A stretch of DNA of 64,000 bases from positions 62,001 to 126,000 of the forward strand of contig NZ_PJRN01000011.1 of NCBI RefSeq assembly GCF_002930105.1. The letters run 5' to 3'. The stretch comes from Billgrantia saliphila. Its GTDB lineage: Bacteria > Pseudomonadota > Gammaproteobacteria > Pseudomonadales > Halomonadaceae. Below the pieces are notes generated by a model. That model was not told the DNA's origin and made no database searches. It saw only the letters and a program-made list of their open reading frames with translations. Position 1 is the first letter of the stretch. Every line of letters begins with the position of its first letter. The position numbers and the translations under genes are program-made. This document shows, one piece after another, positions 28,757-39,507 of the stretch.

Positions 28757-28788
28757 CCCGCAAATGCGCATGGGCGCAAAGCCATTCA

Positions 28789-29547
28789 TCACTTGGATGG
28801 CTGGGCGTCGAAGCGCTCGCCGTTGTGCCCGCGACTATCGGGGCCCATCAGCCATAAGTAGGTGGGCATGATCTCTTCCGGCGTACGCAGGGTATCGGCG
28901 TCTTCCCCCGGATAGGCGGTGGCACGCATCTTCGTGCGCGTGGCGCCGGGATTGAGCGTGTTCACGCGAATCGTACCCAGGTGCTCGAGCTCATCGGCAA
29001 GTACCTCCATGAAGCCCTCGGTGGCAAACTTCGAGACAGCATAGGCTCCCCAGTAGGCACGCCCGCGGCGCCCCACGCTGGACGAGGTGAAGACCACCGA
29101 AGCATCTGCGGATGCCCTCAGCAGCGGCAGCAGCGCCTGGGTCATCCAGATCGGCCCGTTGATATTGACCTGCATGACCTGAGCCCAGAGTTCCGGATTG
29201 TACTGCTCGAACGGAGTGATGCGCCCTAGCAATCCGGCATTATGCAGGATACCGTCGAGTCGGCCGAACTCCTTGTCGAGGGTCTCGGCCATGTCATGGT
29301 AATCCTTGAGCGTAGCCCCCTCGAAATTGAGCGGAAAGATGGCCGGCTGGGGGCCGCCAGTCGCCTCGATTTCGTCGTAGACGCGCTCCAGCTTGTCGAT
29401 AGTACGACCCAGCAGGACCACCGTGGCGCCATGACCGGCGAAGGTCAGGGCAGCGGCGCGACCGATGCCGTCGCCCGCACCCGTCACCAGGATCACACGG
29501 TCGCGCAGCAGGTTGGCAGGCGCCGCATAGTCGATCTTGCAACTCAT
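28789..29547 (-). CDS. YciK-family short-chain dehydrogenase
   Basis: This 252-residue classical SDR has the cofactor loop VTGAGDGIGRAAALTF, the NAG motif ILHNAGLLGR and the catalytic Ser...Tyr-x3-Lys in SSSVGRRGRAYWGAYAVSK. It matches the YciK family, whose substrate is not established. In Pseudomonas the gene follows ubiG-mupP on the same strand. Here it is convergent with mupP and lies 24 bp downstream of cpoB, so it is likely read from the tol-pal operon. Confidence 0.88.
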   Translation of the reverse strand: MSCKIDYAAPANLLRDRVILVTGAGDGIGRAAALTFAGHGATVVLLGRTIDKLERVYDEIEATGGPQPAIFPLNFEGATLKDYHDMAETLDKEFGRLDGILHNAGLLGRITPFEQYNPELWAQVMQVNINGPIWMTQALLPLLRASADASVVFTSSSVGRRGRAYWGAYAVSKFATEGFMEVLADELEHLGTIRVNTLNPGATRTKMRATAYPGEDADTLRTPEEIMPTYLWLMGPDSRGHNGERFDAQPSK

Positions 29548-29571
29548 CTTGGCTCCTTGAACGAGGCCGGC

Positions 29572-30342
29572 CTAGAGGGATTGGCGCAGGAAGTCATTGG
29601 CAAGCCCGGCGGCACTGCTATCCGGGTAGTCGTCACGGACACGTTCCAGCAGTTCCCGGCTTTCGTCGATATTGCCCTGGCGCGCCTTGATCAGACCAAG
29701 CTTGTAGAGCGCATCGGGCAGCTTGCTGCTCTGGGCGTGGTTGTCGATGACTTGGCGGAATGCCGCTTCCGCCTGTTCCAGGTTACCCTCGGCAGAATGC
29801 AGCTCGCCCAGCCAATAGTAGCCGTTGGCGGTCAGGCTGGTGTCGGGGTACTGCGCGACGAAACCCTCGAAGGCAGCGATCGCCTCGGCGAATTCGCGGG
29901 CCTGGACTTTGGCGAATGCCGCCTGATAGGCCTCCTGCGCTTCAGCGCTGTTACCGCTGGGCGACGGGGATTGCGCCACCTGCCGCGCCGACTCCTCATC
30001 CACTTCCGGGCGCGACTCGATGCCGGCGCTACCGGCCATTAAACGCTCGTCCAGATCGAGATATTGCTGTCGGGTCTGGTTGCGTAGCTGTTCGATCTGG
30101 TGGCGCAGTTCTTCGATCTGGCCCCGCAGACGCTGGATCTCCTGCTCGTTCTCCTGCACCTGGTTGAACAGCACCAGACTGCCACCCGCCTCCTCGCGCA
30201 CCTCAGCCTGTTCGAGAAAGCCGCGCGATTGAGCCGTCCGGTCTTCTACGATGGGGCGCTGCTGGGCTTCGACTAGGCTTATCACGGACAGCGGGAGCAC
30301 CAAGGCTCCCGCGCCGCACAGCCTTTTCAGACTGTGTCTCAT
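29572..30342 (-). CDS. cpoB: Cell division coordinator CpoB (YbgF)
   Basis: This 256-residue periplasmic protein has a signal peptide (residues about 1-26), an N-terminal trimerising coiled coil (about 55-95, VQENEQEIQRLRGQIEELRH), a low-complexity linker, and three C-terminal TPR repeats (about 130-256, including GYYWLGELHSAEGNLEQA). CpoB couples PBP1B activity to the Tol system during division. It is the last tol-pal gene, 36 bp after pal. Confidence 0.95.
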   Translation of the reverse strand: MRHSLKRLCGAGALVLPLSVISLVEAQQRPIVEDRTAQSRGFLEQAEVREEAGGSLVLFNQVQENEQEIQRLRGQIEELRHQIEQLRNQTRQQYLDLDERLMAGSAGIESRPEVDEESARQVAQSPSPSGNSAEAQEAYQAAFAKVQAREFAEAIAAFEGFVAQYPDTSLTANGYYWLGELHSAEGNLEQAEAAFRQVIDNHAQSSKLPDALYKLGLIKARQGNIDESRELLERVRDDYPDSSAAGLANDFLRQSL

Positions 30343-30378
30343 GCATCACTCCATCGGCGCATGTTCGCGCCGTCCGAT

Positions 30379-30915
30379 TCAGTAGGCAAAGACGACGCGA
30401 CGGTTCTGGGCGTGCGAGTCATCGCTGCTGCCCCGCGCCGCCGGGCGCTCCTCGCCGTAGCTGACGATTTCGAGCTGCGACGGAGAGACACCCTGCACTT
30501 CGAGGAATCGCTGCACCGACTTGGCACGACGCTCGCCAAGCGCCAGGTTGTACTCGCGGGTACCGCGCTCGTCGGTATGGCCCTGCAGCACGACGCGGGC
30601 GCTCGGATTGGAACGCAGGTAGCGCGAGTGCGCGACCAGCACCGATTCGAATTCGGGCCGAATGTTGTCGCGGTCGTAATCGAAGTAGATCGTGCGAACT
30701 TCGGGGATACGGCCGTCGGCCTGCTGGCCGGCGCGATCACCACTGACGCCGGAGCCACTGACCTGTCCACTGCCAGCGGCACCGCTACCGGCGGCACCGC
30801 CGGTACCCGTGCCATCCATGGATCCATCACGACTACCACCGGTGCTGGAGCAGCCGGCAACGAGGGCCAGAGACAGGGCGATCGCCAGGGTCCTGGCATG
30901 CGACTTGAATTGCAT
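30379..30915 (-). CDS. pal: Peptidoglycan-associated lipoprotein Pal
   Basis: This 178-residue outer-membrane lipoprotein has a signal with the lipobox LVAGC and a Gly/Ser/Thr-rich linker (residues about 25-60). Its OmpA-like domain binds peptidoglycan (IYFDYDRDNIRPEFESVLVA, then LQGHTDERGTREYNLALGER). The ATG at 30915 has GAGGAG upstream; the frame is open to 30945. Pal works with TolB and the TolQRA motor to constrict the outer membrane at division. The Gly-rich linker is longer than in E. coli Pal. Confidence 0.97.
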   Translation of the reverse strand: MQFKSHARTLAIALSLALVAGCSSTGGSRDGSMDGTGTGGAAGSGAAGSGQVSGSGVSGDRAGQQADGRIPEVRTIYFDYDRDNIRPEFESVLVAHSRYLRSNPSARVVLQGHTDERGTREYNLALGERRAKSVQRFLEVQGVSPSQLEIVSYGEERPAARGSSDDSHAQNRRVVFAY

Positions 30916-30952
30916 CGTCAACTCCTCAAAGGATACGAATGACACACTACGT

Positions 30953-32242
30953 TCAGTTCAGAAACGGTGACCACGCGGGCTCGCGTACGTCACCCTGCGC
31001 CGATGGCAGCCTGTAGGACGCTCGTCCATCAGCCGACACGGCCCCCAACACCCCGCTGTTACCTTGCTGGGTGGCGAAGATTACCATGGTCCCATTGGGC
31101 GCAACACTAGGTGACTCATCCAGACGAGAGTCACTCAGCACGACCAACCGATCGGAATCCAGATCCTGTCGGGCGACCTGGAAGCCATTGTTACCGCGAT
31201 GGATCATGAAGATCGACTCGCCGTCCGGCGAGAAGCGTCCGCGGGCATTGTAATTGCCCGTAAACGTCAAGCGCTCCGCCTCCCCACTGCCGAAGCTATA
31301 GCGGTAGAGCTGGGGGCCTCCGCTACGATCGGAGGTGAAGAGCAGGCTGCGTCCATCCGGCGCCCAGGAGGGTTCGGTATCGATGCTCGAGCTGTTGGTG
31401 ATGCGCTCGAGGTTGCGCGATGCCACATCCATCACGTAAATGTCGGGCTGACCGTCCTTGGACAGTGTCATGGCCAGACGACGACCGTCGGGCGACCAGG
31501 CCGGTGCACCGTTGAGCCCTTCGAAGTTGGTCAGCTGCGCACGTTGTCCACTGGCCACCTCCTGTACGTAGATGGCAGGCCGGCCGGATTCGAATGACAC
31601 ATAGGCCAGCTTGCGTCCATCCGGCGACCAGGCCGGCGACAGGATCGGCTCGCGCGAATTCAGGATCTGCTGGCTATTGTGACCGTCCGCATCGGCCACG
31701 TAGAGGGTAAACTGCCGGTCATTCTCGGCGCCTTGGGCCGTGACATAGGCAATGCGCGTGGAGAAGGCACCACGAATGCCCGTGACCGCTTCGAAGATCT
31801 GGTCACTGATGTAGTGCGCTGCACCGCGCATCTCGCTGCCACCGGCGGTGACGTTCTCGCCCAGCATGCGGCTCTGGCCACTGACATCCAGCAGCTCATA
31901 GCGGATGCGATAGCCATTTCCTTCGCGGCTGACCCGACCGACTACCATGTAGCGGACATCCAGAGCGCTCCACTGGCCGTAGCGCACCTCATCGCCGCTG
32001 CTGGGCCGGTCGTACATCGCTTCGCGCTCGAGCGGATCGAAGAATCCGCTGCGCTCCAGGTCGTCGCTGACGATCTGCGCCACATCCTCGGACAGGCTTT
32101 CACCATCGGCGGCGAAGGGCACGATGGCGATAGGCGTGGCGCGGTCGCTGCCTCGCGTGATCTCGATGGTGAGGTCGGCCTGGGCCAGCGTGCTGAACAT
32201 CAGCAGCATGGCACTCAGCCAGATGGTCATCAGAGCTTTCAT
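30953..32242 (-). CDS. tolB: Tol-Pal system protein TolB
   Basis: This 429-residue periplasmic protein has a signal peptide (residues about 1-22), an N-terminal alpha/beta domain that contacts TolA, and a six-bladed beta-propeller. The blades show the repeated motifs [31 protein letters not shown] and [15 protein letters not shown]. TolB binds Pal and is released by the TolQRA motor. Its ATG shares one base with the tolA stop (TGATG), consistent with translational coupling. Confidence 0.97.
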   Translation of the reverse strand: MKALMTIWLSAMLLMFSTLAQADLTIEITRGSDRATPIAIVPFAADGESLSEDVAQIVSDDLERSGFFDPLEREAMYDRPSSGDEVRYGQWSALDVRYMVVGRVSREGNGYRIRYELLDVSGQSRMLGENVTAGGSEMRGAAHYISDQIFEAVTGIRGAFSTRIAYVTAQGAENDRQFTLYVADADGHNSQQILNSREPILSPAWSPDGRKLAYVSFESGRPAIYVQEVASGQRAQLTNFEGLNGAPAWSPDGRRLAMTLSKDGQPDIYVMDVASRNLERITNSSSIDTEPSWAPDGRSLLFTSDRSGGPQLYRYSFGSGEAERLTFTGNYNARGRFSPDGESIFMIHRGNNGFQVARQDLDSDRLVVLSDSRLDESPSVAPNGTMVIFATQQGNSGVLGAVSADGRASYRLPSAQGDVREPAWSPFLN

Positions 32243-33507
32243 CAGCGTACATCTCCTGGTGTGAATCGCAGATTGAACTGGCGGAAGTCACGTTGCGCCA
32301 TCGCGGGTAGCTGGCGCAGCTCGCTGAACGGTGCGGCGGCTTCCACTGCCTGTACGGCGGAGCGATCGAAACTGCCGTCTCCGCTACTCTGGGTAATGGT
32401 AGCGCCAAACAACTCGCCCGAGGGACCCAGCTGCACCTGGACGGTGGCGGCCATGTCATTGCCCGCTCCCGGCGGAATGACCCACGCCTGCTCCACCGCT
32501 CGGCGCACCAGGTTGATGAAGCTGTTGGCAGCCTCCTGCGCCTGTCGTGCGTTGGCCACAGCATCCGACTCGCCTTCGATGGCGCGATCGAGGCCCTGAC
32601 TGGCAGCCTCCGCGGCACGCCTGGCTTCCTCCTCACGGCGGCGCTGTTCCTCGGCCTCCCGCTGGCGGCGGGCCTCTTCCTCCTCACGGCGGCGCTGCTC
32701 CTCGGCCTCCTGCTGGCGGCGGGCCTCTTCCTCCTCACGGCGGCGCTGTTCCTCGGCCTCCTGCTGACGGCGAGCCTCTTCCTCTTCGCGGCGGCGCTGC
32801 TCCTCGGCCTCCTGCTGACGGCGGGCCTCTTCCTCCTCGCGGCGGCGCTGCTCCTCGGCCTCCTGCTGGCGGCGGGCCTCTTCCTCCTCGCGGCGGCGCT
32901 GCTCCTCGGCCTCCTGCTGGCGACGGGCCTCCTCCTCGGCACGCCGCTGCTCCTCCAATTGGCGCTGGCGCTCGGCCTCTGCCGCCGCCTCCTGTTGCCG
33001 CTGCCTCTCGGCTTCCTGCTCCTGGCGCAGCTGAGCCTGACGCTCGGCCTCCTCGGCACGCCGCTGGGCTTCCTCCTCGGCGGCTTCCCGGGCCTCCCGA
33101 AGCCGGCGAGCCTCTTCTTCGCGCGCCGCGCGCTCCTGCTCCTCCACGGCCTCGCGTTCGGCCTGCTCGCGGGCCTGGGACTCTTCTTCAGCCTGTCGTG
33201 CCCGCTCTTCCTCCTGCTCTCGGGCTTCCTCTTCCTGCTGCTGCTGGGCTTGTTCCTCGGCCTGGCGCTCGGCGGCACGTGAGCGCGCCTCCTCGGCACG
33301 CTGCGCCTGGTCGGTGGCCGTTTCGGTACTGACGAGCGTGGCCTGAACGATGGATGAGGTCTCCGGATCGTCCGGCTGTCGCTGCGGCAGGGAAATAACG
33401 CTGAGCACCAGAATCAGCACATGCAGGCCGATGGCGAGCAGCGTCGGCAGGCCGTAACCGACGGCTCCTCGCCGTCGCCTGCCCACGCCCCGTTGCTGTC
33501 GAGCCAT
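32242..33507 (-). CDS. tolA: Tol-Pal system protein TolA
   Basis: This 421-residue protein spans the periplasm. One membrane helix occupies residues about 15-40 ([20 protein letters not shown]), then comes a very long Glu/Arg/Ala/Gln-rich helical domain II, then domain III (about 325-421) ending in [14 protein letters not shown]. Domain II contains six tandem 17-residue repeats. The start at 33507 has GAGGAG upstream; a GTG at 33531 is less likely. TolA transmits proton-motive force from TolQR to TolB and Pal. Confidence 0.96.
   Translation of the reverse strand: MARQQRGVGRRRRGAVGYGLPTLLAIGLHVLILVLSVISLPQRQPDDPETSSIVQATLVSTETATDQAQRAEEARSRAAERQAEEQAQQQQEEEAREQEEERARQAEEESQAREQAEREAVEEQERAAREEEARRLREAREAAEEEAQRRAEEAERQAQLRQEQEAERQRQQEAAAEAERQRQLEEQRRAEEEARRQQEAEEQRRREEEEARRQQEAEEQRRREEEEARRQQEAEEQRRREEEEARRQQEAEEQRRREEEEARRQQEAEEQRRREEEEARRQREAEEQRRREEEARRAAEAASQGLDRAIEGESDAVANARQAQEAANSFINLVRRAVEQAWVIPPGAGNDMAATVQVQLGPSGELFGATITQSSGDGSFDRSAVQAVEAAAPFSELRQLPAMAQRDFRQFNLRFTPGDVR
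32630..32935. repeat. Six tandem 51-bp repeats within tolA
   Basis: Six consecutive 51-bp units encode a 17-residue unit of the type [17 protein letters not shown]. The copies differ from each other by only a few, mostly silent, bases. Near-identity at the DNA level suggests recent expansion or gene conversion, so the number of copies may vary between strains. The flanking coiled-coil sequence is less regular. Confidence 0.88.
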
Positions 33508-33523
33508 CACGTCTCCTCGTCTC

Positions 33524-33964
33524 TCAGTCACGCGGCGGTGGCTCGGAAATCAGCCCGACATTGCCCACCCCAGCCACTTGCAGGGTGCTCATCAGGGAAA
33601 CGATCTCGCCATAGGGCACGAAACGATCCCCACGCACCATGACCGGGGTCCCGGGCTGGCGCTCCAGCAGAATGATCACGCGATCGGCAAGTTCATCGAG
33701 ATCCACCGTCATCTCCTCGCCGCCGATCGACAGGAAATACTCGCCTTCGCGATCCACCGACACGATGATCGGCTCGCGATCCTCCTGCGCGTCGATCGGC
33801 TCGGAGGTGACCTGGGGAAGCTCGACCTGTACGCCCTGGGTCAGCATGGGCGCGGTGATCATGAAGATCACCAGGAGCACCAGCATGACATCGATGAAGG
33901 GAACGACGTTGATCTCCCCCATCGGCTTGCGACGGCTGCCGCGATTGAACGGTCCATGCATCAT
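33524..33964 (-). CDS. tolR: Tol-Pal system protein TolR
   Basis: This 146-residue ExbD/TolR-family inner-membrane protein has a short basic N-terminus, one membrane helix with the proton-pathway Asp ([20 protein letters not shown], residues about 19-38) and a periplasmic domain. It forms the proton-driven stator/rotor complex with TolQ. GAGGGG precedes the ATG; a second ATG follows immediately. Its stop lies just before tolA. Confidence 0.97.
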   Translation of the reverse strand: MMHGPFNRGSRRKPMGEINVVPFIDVMLVLLVIFMITAPMLTQGVQVELPQVTSEPIDAQEDREPIIVSVDREGEYFLSIGGEEMTVDLDELADRVIILLERQPGTPVMVRGDRFVPYGEIVSLMSTLQVAGVGNVGLISEPPPRD

Positions 33965-33973
33965 GCGATCCCC

Positions 33974-34663
33974 TCAGGCGCCGACGGCTTCGCCACGACC
34001 CTGCAGATTGCGATGCAGGATGGAATGGAACTCCTCGGCGAAGTCTTCGTACTTGCCCAGCAATCTTCCCGATTCAGACGATAGACGGTTGTAGAAGATG
34101 ACCGCGGGGATGGCGGCAAATAGGCCCATTGCCGTGGCGATCAATGCCTCGGCGATCCAGGGCGCCACCGTCGCAAGAGTCGCCTGCTGGGCCATGGAGA
34201 GCGACTGGAACGAGCCCATGATGCCCCACACGGTACCGAACAGGCCGATGTAGGGGCTGGCCGATGCCACGGTGGCGAGGAACACCAGATGAAGTGTCAG
34301 GCGATCCTCCTCTCGCGACCACGCCACCCGCATGCTGCGCTGAACGCCGTCGAGAATGGCATCGGGACTCTTGGTCTTGGGCACCAGACGGTTGAATTCA
34401 CGAAAGCCAGCGCGAAAAACATGTTCGGCCCCCTGGGTCTCCTGCTCGGAGGGGGTTTCACGATACAGCTCGTTGAGGTCTACCCCCGACCAGAAGCGCT
34501 CCTCGAAGTGCTGGTGGGCCCGACGTGCGCGGCGCAGCACGAAGGTACGCTGGAAGATCACGACCCAGGAGAGGATCGAGCCAATCACCAGGATCAACAT
34601 GACCAGCTGCACCATGGTACTGGCGCTCATGATCAGGTGGGGTATGGACATGGAGTCGTTCAC
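33974..34663 (-). CDS. tolQ: Tol-Pal system protein TolQ
   Basis: This 229-residue inner-membrane protein of the ExbB/TolQ/MotA family has three membrane helices at residues about 12-35, 130-155 and 165-190. The conserved segments [16 protein letters not shown] and [21 protein letters not shown] line the proton channel. The GTG at 34663 is preferred because GAGG lies six bases upstream; ATGs at 34669 and 34651 are possible. It follows ybgC by 22 bp and precedes tolR by nine. Confidence 0.95.
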   Translation of the reverse strand: MNDSMSIPHLIMSASTMVQLVMLILVIGSILSWVVIFQRTFVLRRARRAHQHFEERFWSGVDLNELYRETPSEQETQGAEHVFRAGFREFNRLVPKTKSPDAILDGVQRSMRVAWSREEDRLTLHLVFLATVASASPYIGLFGTVWGIMGSFQSLSMAQQATLATVAPWIAEALIATAMGLFAAIPAVIFYNRLSSESGRLLGKYEDFAEEFHSILHRNLQGRGEAVGA

Positions 34664-34685
34664 GGGCATCCTCGTTGATCTTCGG

Positions 34686-35081
34686 TTAACCGTTGAGGGC
34701 CGCGGCGAGCGCCTGCGGCCATGCTGTGGGTCTAAGGCGAGCGGCATCCAGACAGGCGATGTCGATCTGGGCCTCGCACAAGGGTTCCCCGCCACGCCAC
34801 ACTGCCTGAGCGAAGCTCATCCGGCAGCGTCCGTGCGATGCGACGACAGCGCTGACGCTCAGTTCGTCGTCGAGGCGGGCGGGCTTGGCATAGCGACACT
34901 CCAGGCGATGCACCACCAGTTGAATGCCGGCGTCGAGCAGCTCGCGCTGAGTCAAGCCATGATGGCGCAGCCATTCACTACGTGCCCGCTCCATATACTT
35001 GAAATAATTGACGTAGTAGACGATGCCACCCGCATCGGTATCCTCGATGTAGACACGTACCGGCAGCCGAAACTCACTCAC
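34686..35081 (-). CDS. ybgC: Tol-Pal-associated acyl-CoA thioesterase YbgC
   Basis: This 131-residue hot-dog-fold thioesterase has the signature [20 protein letters not shown] with the catalytic Asp near residue 15. YbgC hydrolyses acyl-CoAs and associates with acyl carrier protein and phospholipid synthesis enzymes. The gene begins the tol cluster and overlaps the ruvB 3' end by four bases. Confidence 0.95.
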   Translation of the reverse strand: MSEFRLPVRVYIEDTDAGGIVYYVNYFKYMERARSEWLRHHGLTQRELLDAGIQLVVHRLECRYAKPARLDDELSVSAVVASHGRCRMSFAQAVWRGGEPLCEAQIDIACLDAARLRPTAWPQALAAALNG

Positions 35082-36115
35082 GGACGCACCTCGCCGCTAG
35101 CGTCCAGGGCCTGATCGTGCGGCGCGAGGCCGAAATGCTGCCAGGCTTGGCGGGTCACCACTCGTCCGCGTGCGGTGCGCATCATCAATCCCTGCTGGAT
35201 CAGGTAGGGTTCGATGACGTCCTCGATGGTGTCGCGCTCCTCGCCGATCGCTGCCGCCAGCGAATCGATCCCGACCGGGCCACCGTCGAATTTCTCGATC
35301 ATGGCCAGCAGCAGGCGCCGATCCATGTGATCGAGACCGTGGTGGTCCACATGCAACATGTTGAGCGCCTGGTCGGCAATGGGCGCATCGACGCGTCCAT
35401 CGGCACGCACCTGGGCGAAATCGCGCACTCGACGCAGCAGCCGATTGGCAATGCGCGGCGTGCCGCGCGAGCGTCGCGCCACCTCGTGGGCGCCACCGCG
35501 ATCGACTTCGACGCCGAGCAGGCGTGCCGAGCGCGCAACGATCTCGGTGAGCTCATCAATGGCGTAGAACTCGAGGCGCTGTACGATGCCGAAACGATCG
35601 CGCAACGGCGATGTCAGCAGGCCTGCGCGCGTGGTGGCCCCCACCAGTGTGAAGCGCGGCAGATCGAGCTTGATCGAGCGTGCCGCCGGCCCCTCGCCGA
35701 TGACGATATCGAGCTGGAAATCCTCCATCGCGGGATAGAGGATTTCCTCCACTACCGGCGACAACCGATGGATCTCGTCGATGAACAGCACGTCGCCCGG
35801 CTGCAGATTGGTCAGCATGGCCGCCAGGTCGCCGGCACGCTCCAACACCGGGCCGGAAGTGGACTTGAGGCCCACACCCATCTCGGCGGCGATGATATTG
35901 GCCAGGGTGGTCTTGCCCAGCCCCGGCGGACCGAACACCAGCGTATGGTCGAGACTCTCGTCGCGACCCCGCGCGGCGGTGATGAAGATATCGAGCTGCT
36001 CACGCACGCGGGGCTGCCCGATGTACTCGGCCAGGCGCTTGGGGCGGATCGCGTGGTCGACACGATTCTCGCCCTCGCGTTCGTCGGCGGCGATCAAGCG
36101 GTCATTGTGCATCAT
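35078..36115 (-). CDS. ruvB: Holliday junction branch migration ATPase RuvB
   Basis: This roughly 345-residue AAA+ motor drives branch migration with RuvA. Walker A is [15 protein letters not shown], Walker B is [10 protein letters not shown], sensor 1 lies in [12 protein letters not shown], and the arginine finger is near [17 protein letters not shown]. The C-terminal winged helix contains [16 protein letters not shown]. The start is uncertain: ATGs at 36115 and 36112 and a GTG at 36124 all lack a strong ribosome-binding site. Confidence 0.97.
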   Translation of the reverse strand: MMHNDRLIAADEREGENRVDHAIRPKRLAEYIGQPRVREQLDIFITAARGRDESLDHTLVFGPPGLGKTTLANIIAAEMGVGLKSTSGPVLERAGDLAAMLTNLQPGDVLFIDEIHRLSPVVEEILYPAMEDFQLDIVIGEGPAARSIKLDLPRFTLVGATTRAGLLTSPLRDRFGIVQRLEFYAIDELTEIVARSARLLGVEVDRGGAHEVARRSRGTPRIANRLLRRVRDFAQVRADGRVDAPIADQALNMLHVDHHGLDHMDRRLLLAMIEKFDGGPVGIDSLAAAIGEERDTIEDVIEPYLIQQGLMMRTARGRVVTRQAWQHFGLAPHDQALDASGEVRP

Positions 36116-36205
36116 ATCGAACACTCGCGGTCACGCTGGCGGCCCCTGTGGCGCCGTCCGGCTGCGCAGCGCATTCCGGCGGCTGTGTTAGAGACAATAC
36201 TCCTT

Positions 36206-36820
36206 TCATCCGGCCAGGCGCTTGGTCAGCGCCGCCTTGATCATGGCTTCGGTGGATAGCCCCTCGTCGAGCCCGGAAAGCATCTTGGCGGCCTCGGCGG
36301 GCTTGTACCCCAGACTGACCAGGGCGGCTTCGGCATCGGCCAGCGGGTCCTGGCGCAGCGCATCGCCCTGGCCCGACGCGACATCGGCGATAGCGACCCC
36401 CTCCGTGGCATGTTCCCAGTGAGGAAAACGGTCGCGCATCTCGACGATCAAGCGCTCGGCGGTCTTCTTGCCCACACCAGGCAGGCGCGTCAGGGATTTG
36501 ACGTCGTCTTCCATCACACAGCGAATGAAGGCCGTCTCGTCCATCCCCGAAAGTATCGCCAAGGCCAGCTTGGGCCCGATGCCGTTGACCCGAATCAGCG
36601 CGCGAAACAGCGCTCGCTCCTGCTCGCGGGCGAAGCCGTACAGCAGGTGGGCGTCTTCACGCACAGTGAGATGCGTATAAAGGAAGACGGGCTCGCCCAC
36701 GCCAGGCAGCGCCACCAGCGTGGTCATCGAGGCTTCGAGTTCGTAGCCGACACCGGCCACGTCCACCACCAGCCAGGGGGGTTGCTTGTCGAGAAGGGTG
36801 CCACGCAGGCGTCCGATCAT
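36206..36820 (-). CDS. ruvA: Holliday junction DNA helicase subunit RuvA
   Basis: This 204-residue protein binds four-way junctions and loads RuvB. Domain I (residues 1-65) starts [20 protein letters not shown]. Domain II contains the helix-hairpin-helix motifs [16 protein letters not shown] and [20 protein letters not shown]. The C-terminal domain III that contacts RuvB is [18 protein letters not shown]. It follows ruvC after 140 bp. Confidence 0.97.
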   Translation of the reverse strand: MIGRLRGTLLDKQPPWLVVDVAGVGYELEASMTTLVALPGVGEPVFLYTHLTVREDAHLLYGFAREQERALFRALIRVNGIGPKLALAILSGMDETAFIRCVMEDDVKSLTRLPGVGKKTAERLIVEMRDRFPHWEHATEGVAIADVASGQGDALRQDPLADAEAALVSLGYKPAEAAKMLSGLDEGLSTEAMIKAALTKRLAG

Positions 36821-36960
36821 GGAGCTTCACTTTCCCGATCTGAAGGTCGTTCAAGGCCTAAGGCCTTCCTGGCGCCACTATACTGGTCGCTCAAGCGGCT
36901 GACCAGCCCGCCGTCAAACGCTGTTCGAGAATAGTTTATCGCGTCTCCGGTTGGCTACGC

Positions 36961-37500
36961 TCATGGCTGATAATCGCGCCAGGAACCCCCACGCCGGCGC
37001 GTTCGGTGGCCGCCGAAGCTGCCGCGCTGGACCAGACCGATGCGAGCGTGGGCATGGGTCAGAGCGATGGCCAGCGCATCGGCGGCATCCGCTTGGGGCA
37101 CGCCGTCGAGCCCCAGGATGGAAACGATCATGTGCTGGACCTGGATCTTGGTCGCCCCGCCGCTGCCGGTCACGGCCTGCTTGATCTGCCGCGGCCCATA
37201 CTCATGGACGGGCAGGCCATGATTGGCGGCGCAGACGATCGCCGCGCCGCGTGCCTGGCCGAGCTTGAGCGCAGAATCGGGGTTCTTCGCCATGAAGACC
37301 TGCTCGATGGCCATCTCACCCGGACCATGCAGGGAGACCAGCTCGGCGATACCGGCATAGATGCGCGCCAGGCGCTGGGGAAGCGCGACGTCCTGAAGCC
37401 GAATGCAACCGCTGGCCACGTAGCGCGGCGCGGGAGTGCTGACGTCGAGCACTCCGTACCCCGTGGTGCGCGACCCCGGATCGATGCCGAGAATCAGCAT
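36961..37500 (-). CDS. ruvC: Crossover junction endodeoxyribonuclease RuvC
   Basis: This 179-residue RNase-H-fold resolvase cleaves Holliday junctions. The acidic catalytic residues lie in [13 protein letters not shown] (Asp7), [15 protein letters not shown] and the C-terminal [16 protein letters not shown]. The C-terminus is slightly extended and Arg/Gly-rich. It begins the ruvCAB-ybgC-tol run. The regulator gene yebC/pmpR, often found between aspS and ruvC, is absent. Confidence 0.97.
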   Translation of the reverse strand: MLILGIDPGSRTTGYGVLDVSTPAPRYVASGCIRLQDVALPQRLARIYAGIAELVSLHGPGEMAIEQVFMAKNPDSALKLGQARGAAIVCAANHGLPVHEYGPRQIKQAVTGSGGATKIQVQHMIVSILGLDGVPQADAADALAIALTHAHARIGLVQRGSFGGHRTRRRGGSWRDYQP

Positions 37501-37600
37501 GCGCGCCGGTCAATCCAGGTGTTCGATGACATCGTTGCTGAACTCCGTATTGGTAAGAACATCGCCCAGAAACCACGAGCGGAGCGAGGGTTCGCCGATG

Positions 37601-37630
37601 CGACACCGGCGCCAGAAGGCGCCGGTGTCG
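37601..37630 (-). terminator. Terminator of aspS
   Basis: CGACACCGGCGCC at 37601-37613 pairs perfectly with 37618-37630 around an AGAA loop. The hairpin lies 24 bp past the aspS stop and 101 bp before ruvC. No T-tract follows, so it may be only partly efficient or may act as an RNA-stability element. Confidence 0.65.
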
Positions 37631-37653
37631 GGGCTGAAGGATTGGTCGCTCGG

Positions 37654-39432
37654 TTACTCGCCGCCTTCCGGCTTCGGCTTCTGACGCAGTCGGATATGCA
37701 GGTCCTTGAGCTGCTCTGCGCCCACCTCGCCGGGAGCGTCGGTCATCAGACAGGCGGCGCTCTGGGTCTTGGGGAAGGCGATCACTTCACGGATGGTGCG
37801 CGCTCCGGCCATCAGCATCACCAGGCGATCGAGGCCGAAGGCCAGTCCGCCATGGGGCGGCGCACCGTACTGCAACGCGTCGAGCAGGAAGCCGAACTTT
37901 TCGCGGGCCTCCTCTTCACCGATCCCGAGGATCTCGAACACGGTGCTCTGCATCTGCTGGTCGTGGATACGGATTGAACCGCCGCCCAACTCGGTACCAT
38001 TGAGCACCATGTCGTAGGCGCGCGACAGCGCCTCGGCCGGGTTGGCCTTGAGCGCCTCGGGGCTGCACGACGGCGACGTGAACGGGTGGTGCAGCGGGCT
38101 CAGGCGACCGTTGTCGTCGGCCTCGAACATGGGGAAGTCGACCACCCACAGGGGCGCCCAGTCGCGGGTGTAGAGATTGAGGTCCTCGCCCAGTTTGACG
38201 CGCAGCGCACCGAGCGCCTCGTTGACGACACGCGCCTTGTCGGCGCCGAAGAAGACGATGTCGCCATCTTCCGCACCGACGCGGTCGAGCAGTTCCTCAA
38301 TCACGTTCTCCATGAACTTGACGATCGGCGACTGCAGGCCCTCAAGGCCCTTGTCGCGATCGTTGACCTTGATCCAGGCAAGGCCCTTTGCGCCGTAGAT
38401 GCCGACGAACTTGGTGTAGTCGTCGATCACCTTGCGCGACATGCTGGCACCGCCAGGCACCTTCAGCGCCGCCACGCGGCCGTCGGCGGCATTCGCCGGG
38501 CCGGAAAAGACCTGGAAATCGACCTGCTGCATCAGGTCGTCGACATCCACCAGCATCAACGGGATGCGCAGATCAGGCTTGTCGGAGCCGTAGCGATCCA
38601 TGGCCTCGGACCAGGTCATGCGCGGAAATGGCGGCAGCTCGACGTCGAGCACGTCCTGGAACAGCTCGCGAATCATGGACTCGGTGACACCCATGATGTC
38701 CTCCTCCTCGACGAAGGAGGCCTCGATGTCGATCTGGGTGAATTCCGGCTGGCGGTCGGCGCGCAAATCCTCGTCGCGGAAGCACTTGGCAATCTGGTAG
38801 TAGCGATCGAAGCCGGCCACCATCAGCAGTTGCTTGAACAGCTGCGGCGACTGCGGCAGGGCAAAGAAGCTGCCCGGATGGGTGCGGCTGGGCACCAGGT
38901 AGTCGCGAGCACCCTCGGGCGTGGCGCGGGTCAGAATCGGCGTCTCGATGTCGAGGAAGCCCTGCCCCTCGAGGAAGGCGCGTACGTGGTGCGAGATACG
39001 CGAGCGCAGGCGCAGCTTCTCGATCATCTCGGGACGGCGCAGGTCGATGTAGCGATGCTTGAGACGCACCTCCTCGCCGACCTTGCCATGTTCGTCGAGC
39101 TGGAACGGCGGTGTGGCCGCCGTGTTGAGCACTTCGACTTCCTTGGCCAGCACCTCGATCATGCCGGTGGGCATCTTGGGGTTCTGGGTGCCTTCAGGGC
39201 GCAGCCGTACGCGGCCGGAGATACGCAGCACGAACTCGCTGCGCGCACGGTCGGCATTGGCGAAGGCCTCGGCGGTGTCGGGGTCGACCACGACTTGGGC
39301 GATGCCATCGCGATCGCGCATGTCGAGGAAGATCACGCCCCCATGGTCACGACGGCGATGTACCCAGCCGCACAGGGTGACCGTCTGGTCCACCAGGGTT
39401 TCGTTGAGCTGGCCGCAATAATGGCTGCGCAT
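37654..39432 (-). CDS. aspS: Aspartyl-tRNA synthetase
   Basis: This 592-residue class II synthetase charges tRNA-Asp. The N-terminal OB-fold anticodon-binding domain spans residues about 1-110 ([20 protein letters not shown]). Motif 2 is in [18 protein letters not shown], and the bacterial GAD insertion domain lies at about 290-420. Motif 3 is [16 protein letters not shown]. Length is typical of the bacterial type. An FmdB-type zinc-ribbon gene lies 75 bp upstream on the same strand, a common pairing. Confidence 0.97.
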   Translation of the reverse strand: MRSHYCGQLNETLVDQTVTLCGWVHRRRDHGGVIFLDMRDRDGIAQVVVDPDTAEAFANADRARSEFVLRISGRVRLRPEGTQNPKMPTGMIEVLAKEVEVLNTAATPPFQLDEHGKVGEEVRLKHRYIDLRRPEMIEKLRLRSRISHHVRAFLEGQGFLDIETPILTRATPEGARDYLVPSRTHPGSFFALPQSPQLFKQLLMVAGFDRYYQIAKCFRDEDLRADRQPEFTQIDIEASFVEEEDIMGVTESMIRELFQDVLDVELPPFPRMTWSEAMDRYGSDKPDLRIPLMLVDVDDLMQQVDFQVFSGPANAADGRVAALKVPGGASMSRKVIDDYTKFVGIYGAKGLAWIKVNDRDKGLEGLQSPIVKFMENVIEELLDRVGAEDGDIVFFGADKARVVNEALGALRVKLGEDLNLYTRDWAPLWVVDFPMFEADDNGRLSPLHHPFTSPSCSPEALKANPAEALSRAYDMVLNGTELGGGSIRIHDQQMQSTVFEILGIGEEEAREKFGFLLDALQYGAPPHGGLAFGLDRLVMLMAGARTIREVIAFPKTQSAACLMTDAPGEVGAEQLKDLHIRLRQKPKPEGGE

Positions 39433-39507
39433 GTCGTATCCTGTTTCCGTTAAGCGTTATCGAAAAGGTTGTTGAAATCGGCTTGTTGGGATCGGCGCGG
39501 TGAAGCG

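Noticed and set aside
32547-33332. Large Pro/Arg-rich open frames antisense to tolA
   Set aside because: They mirror the repetitive Glu/Arg codons of tolA. High GC and few antisense stops explain them.
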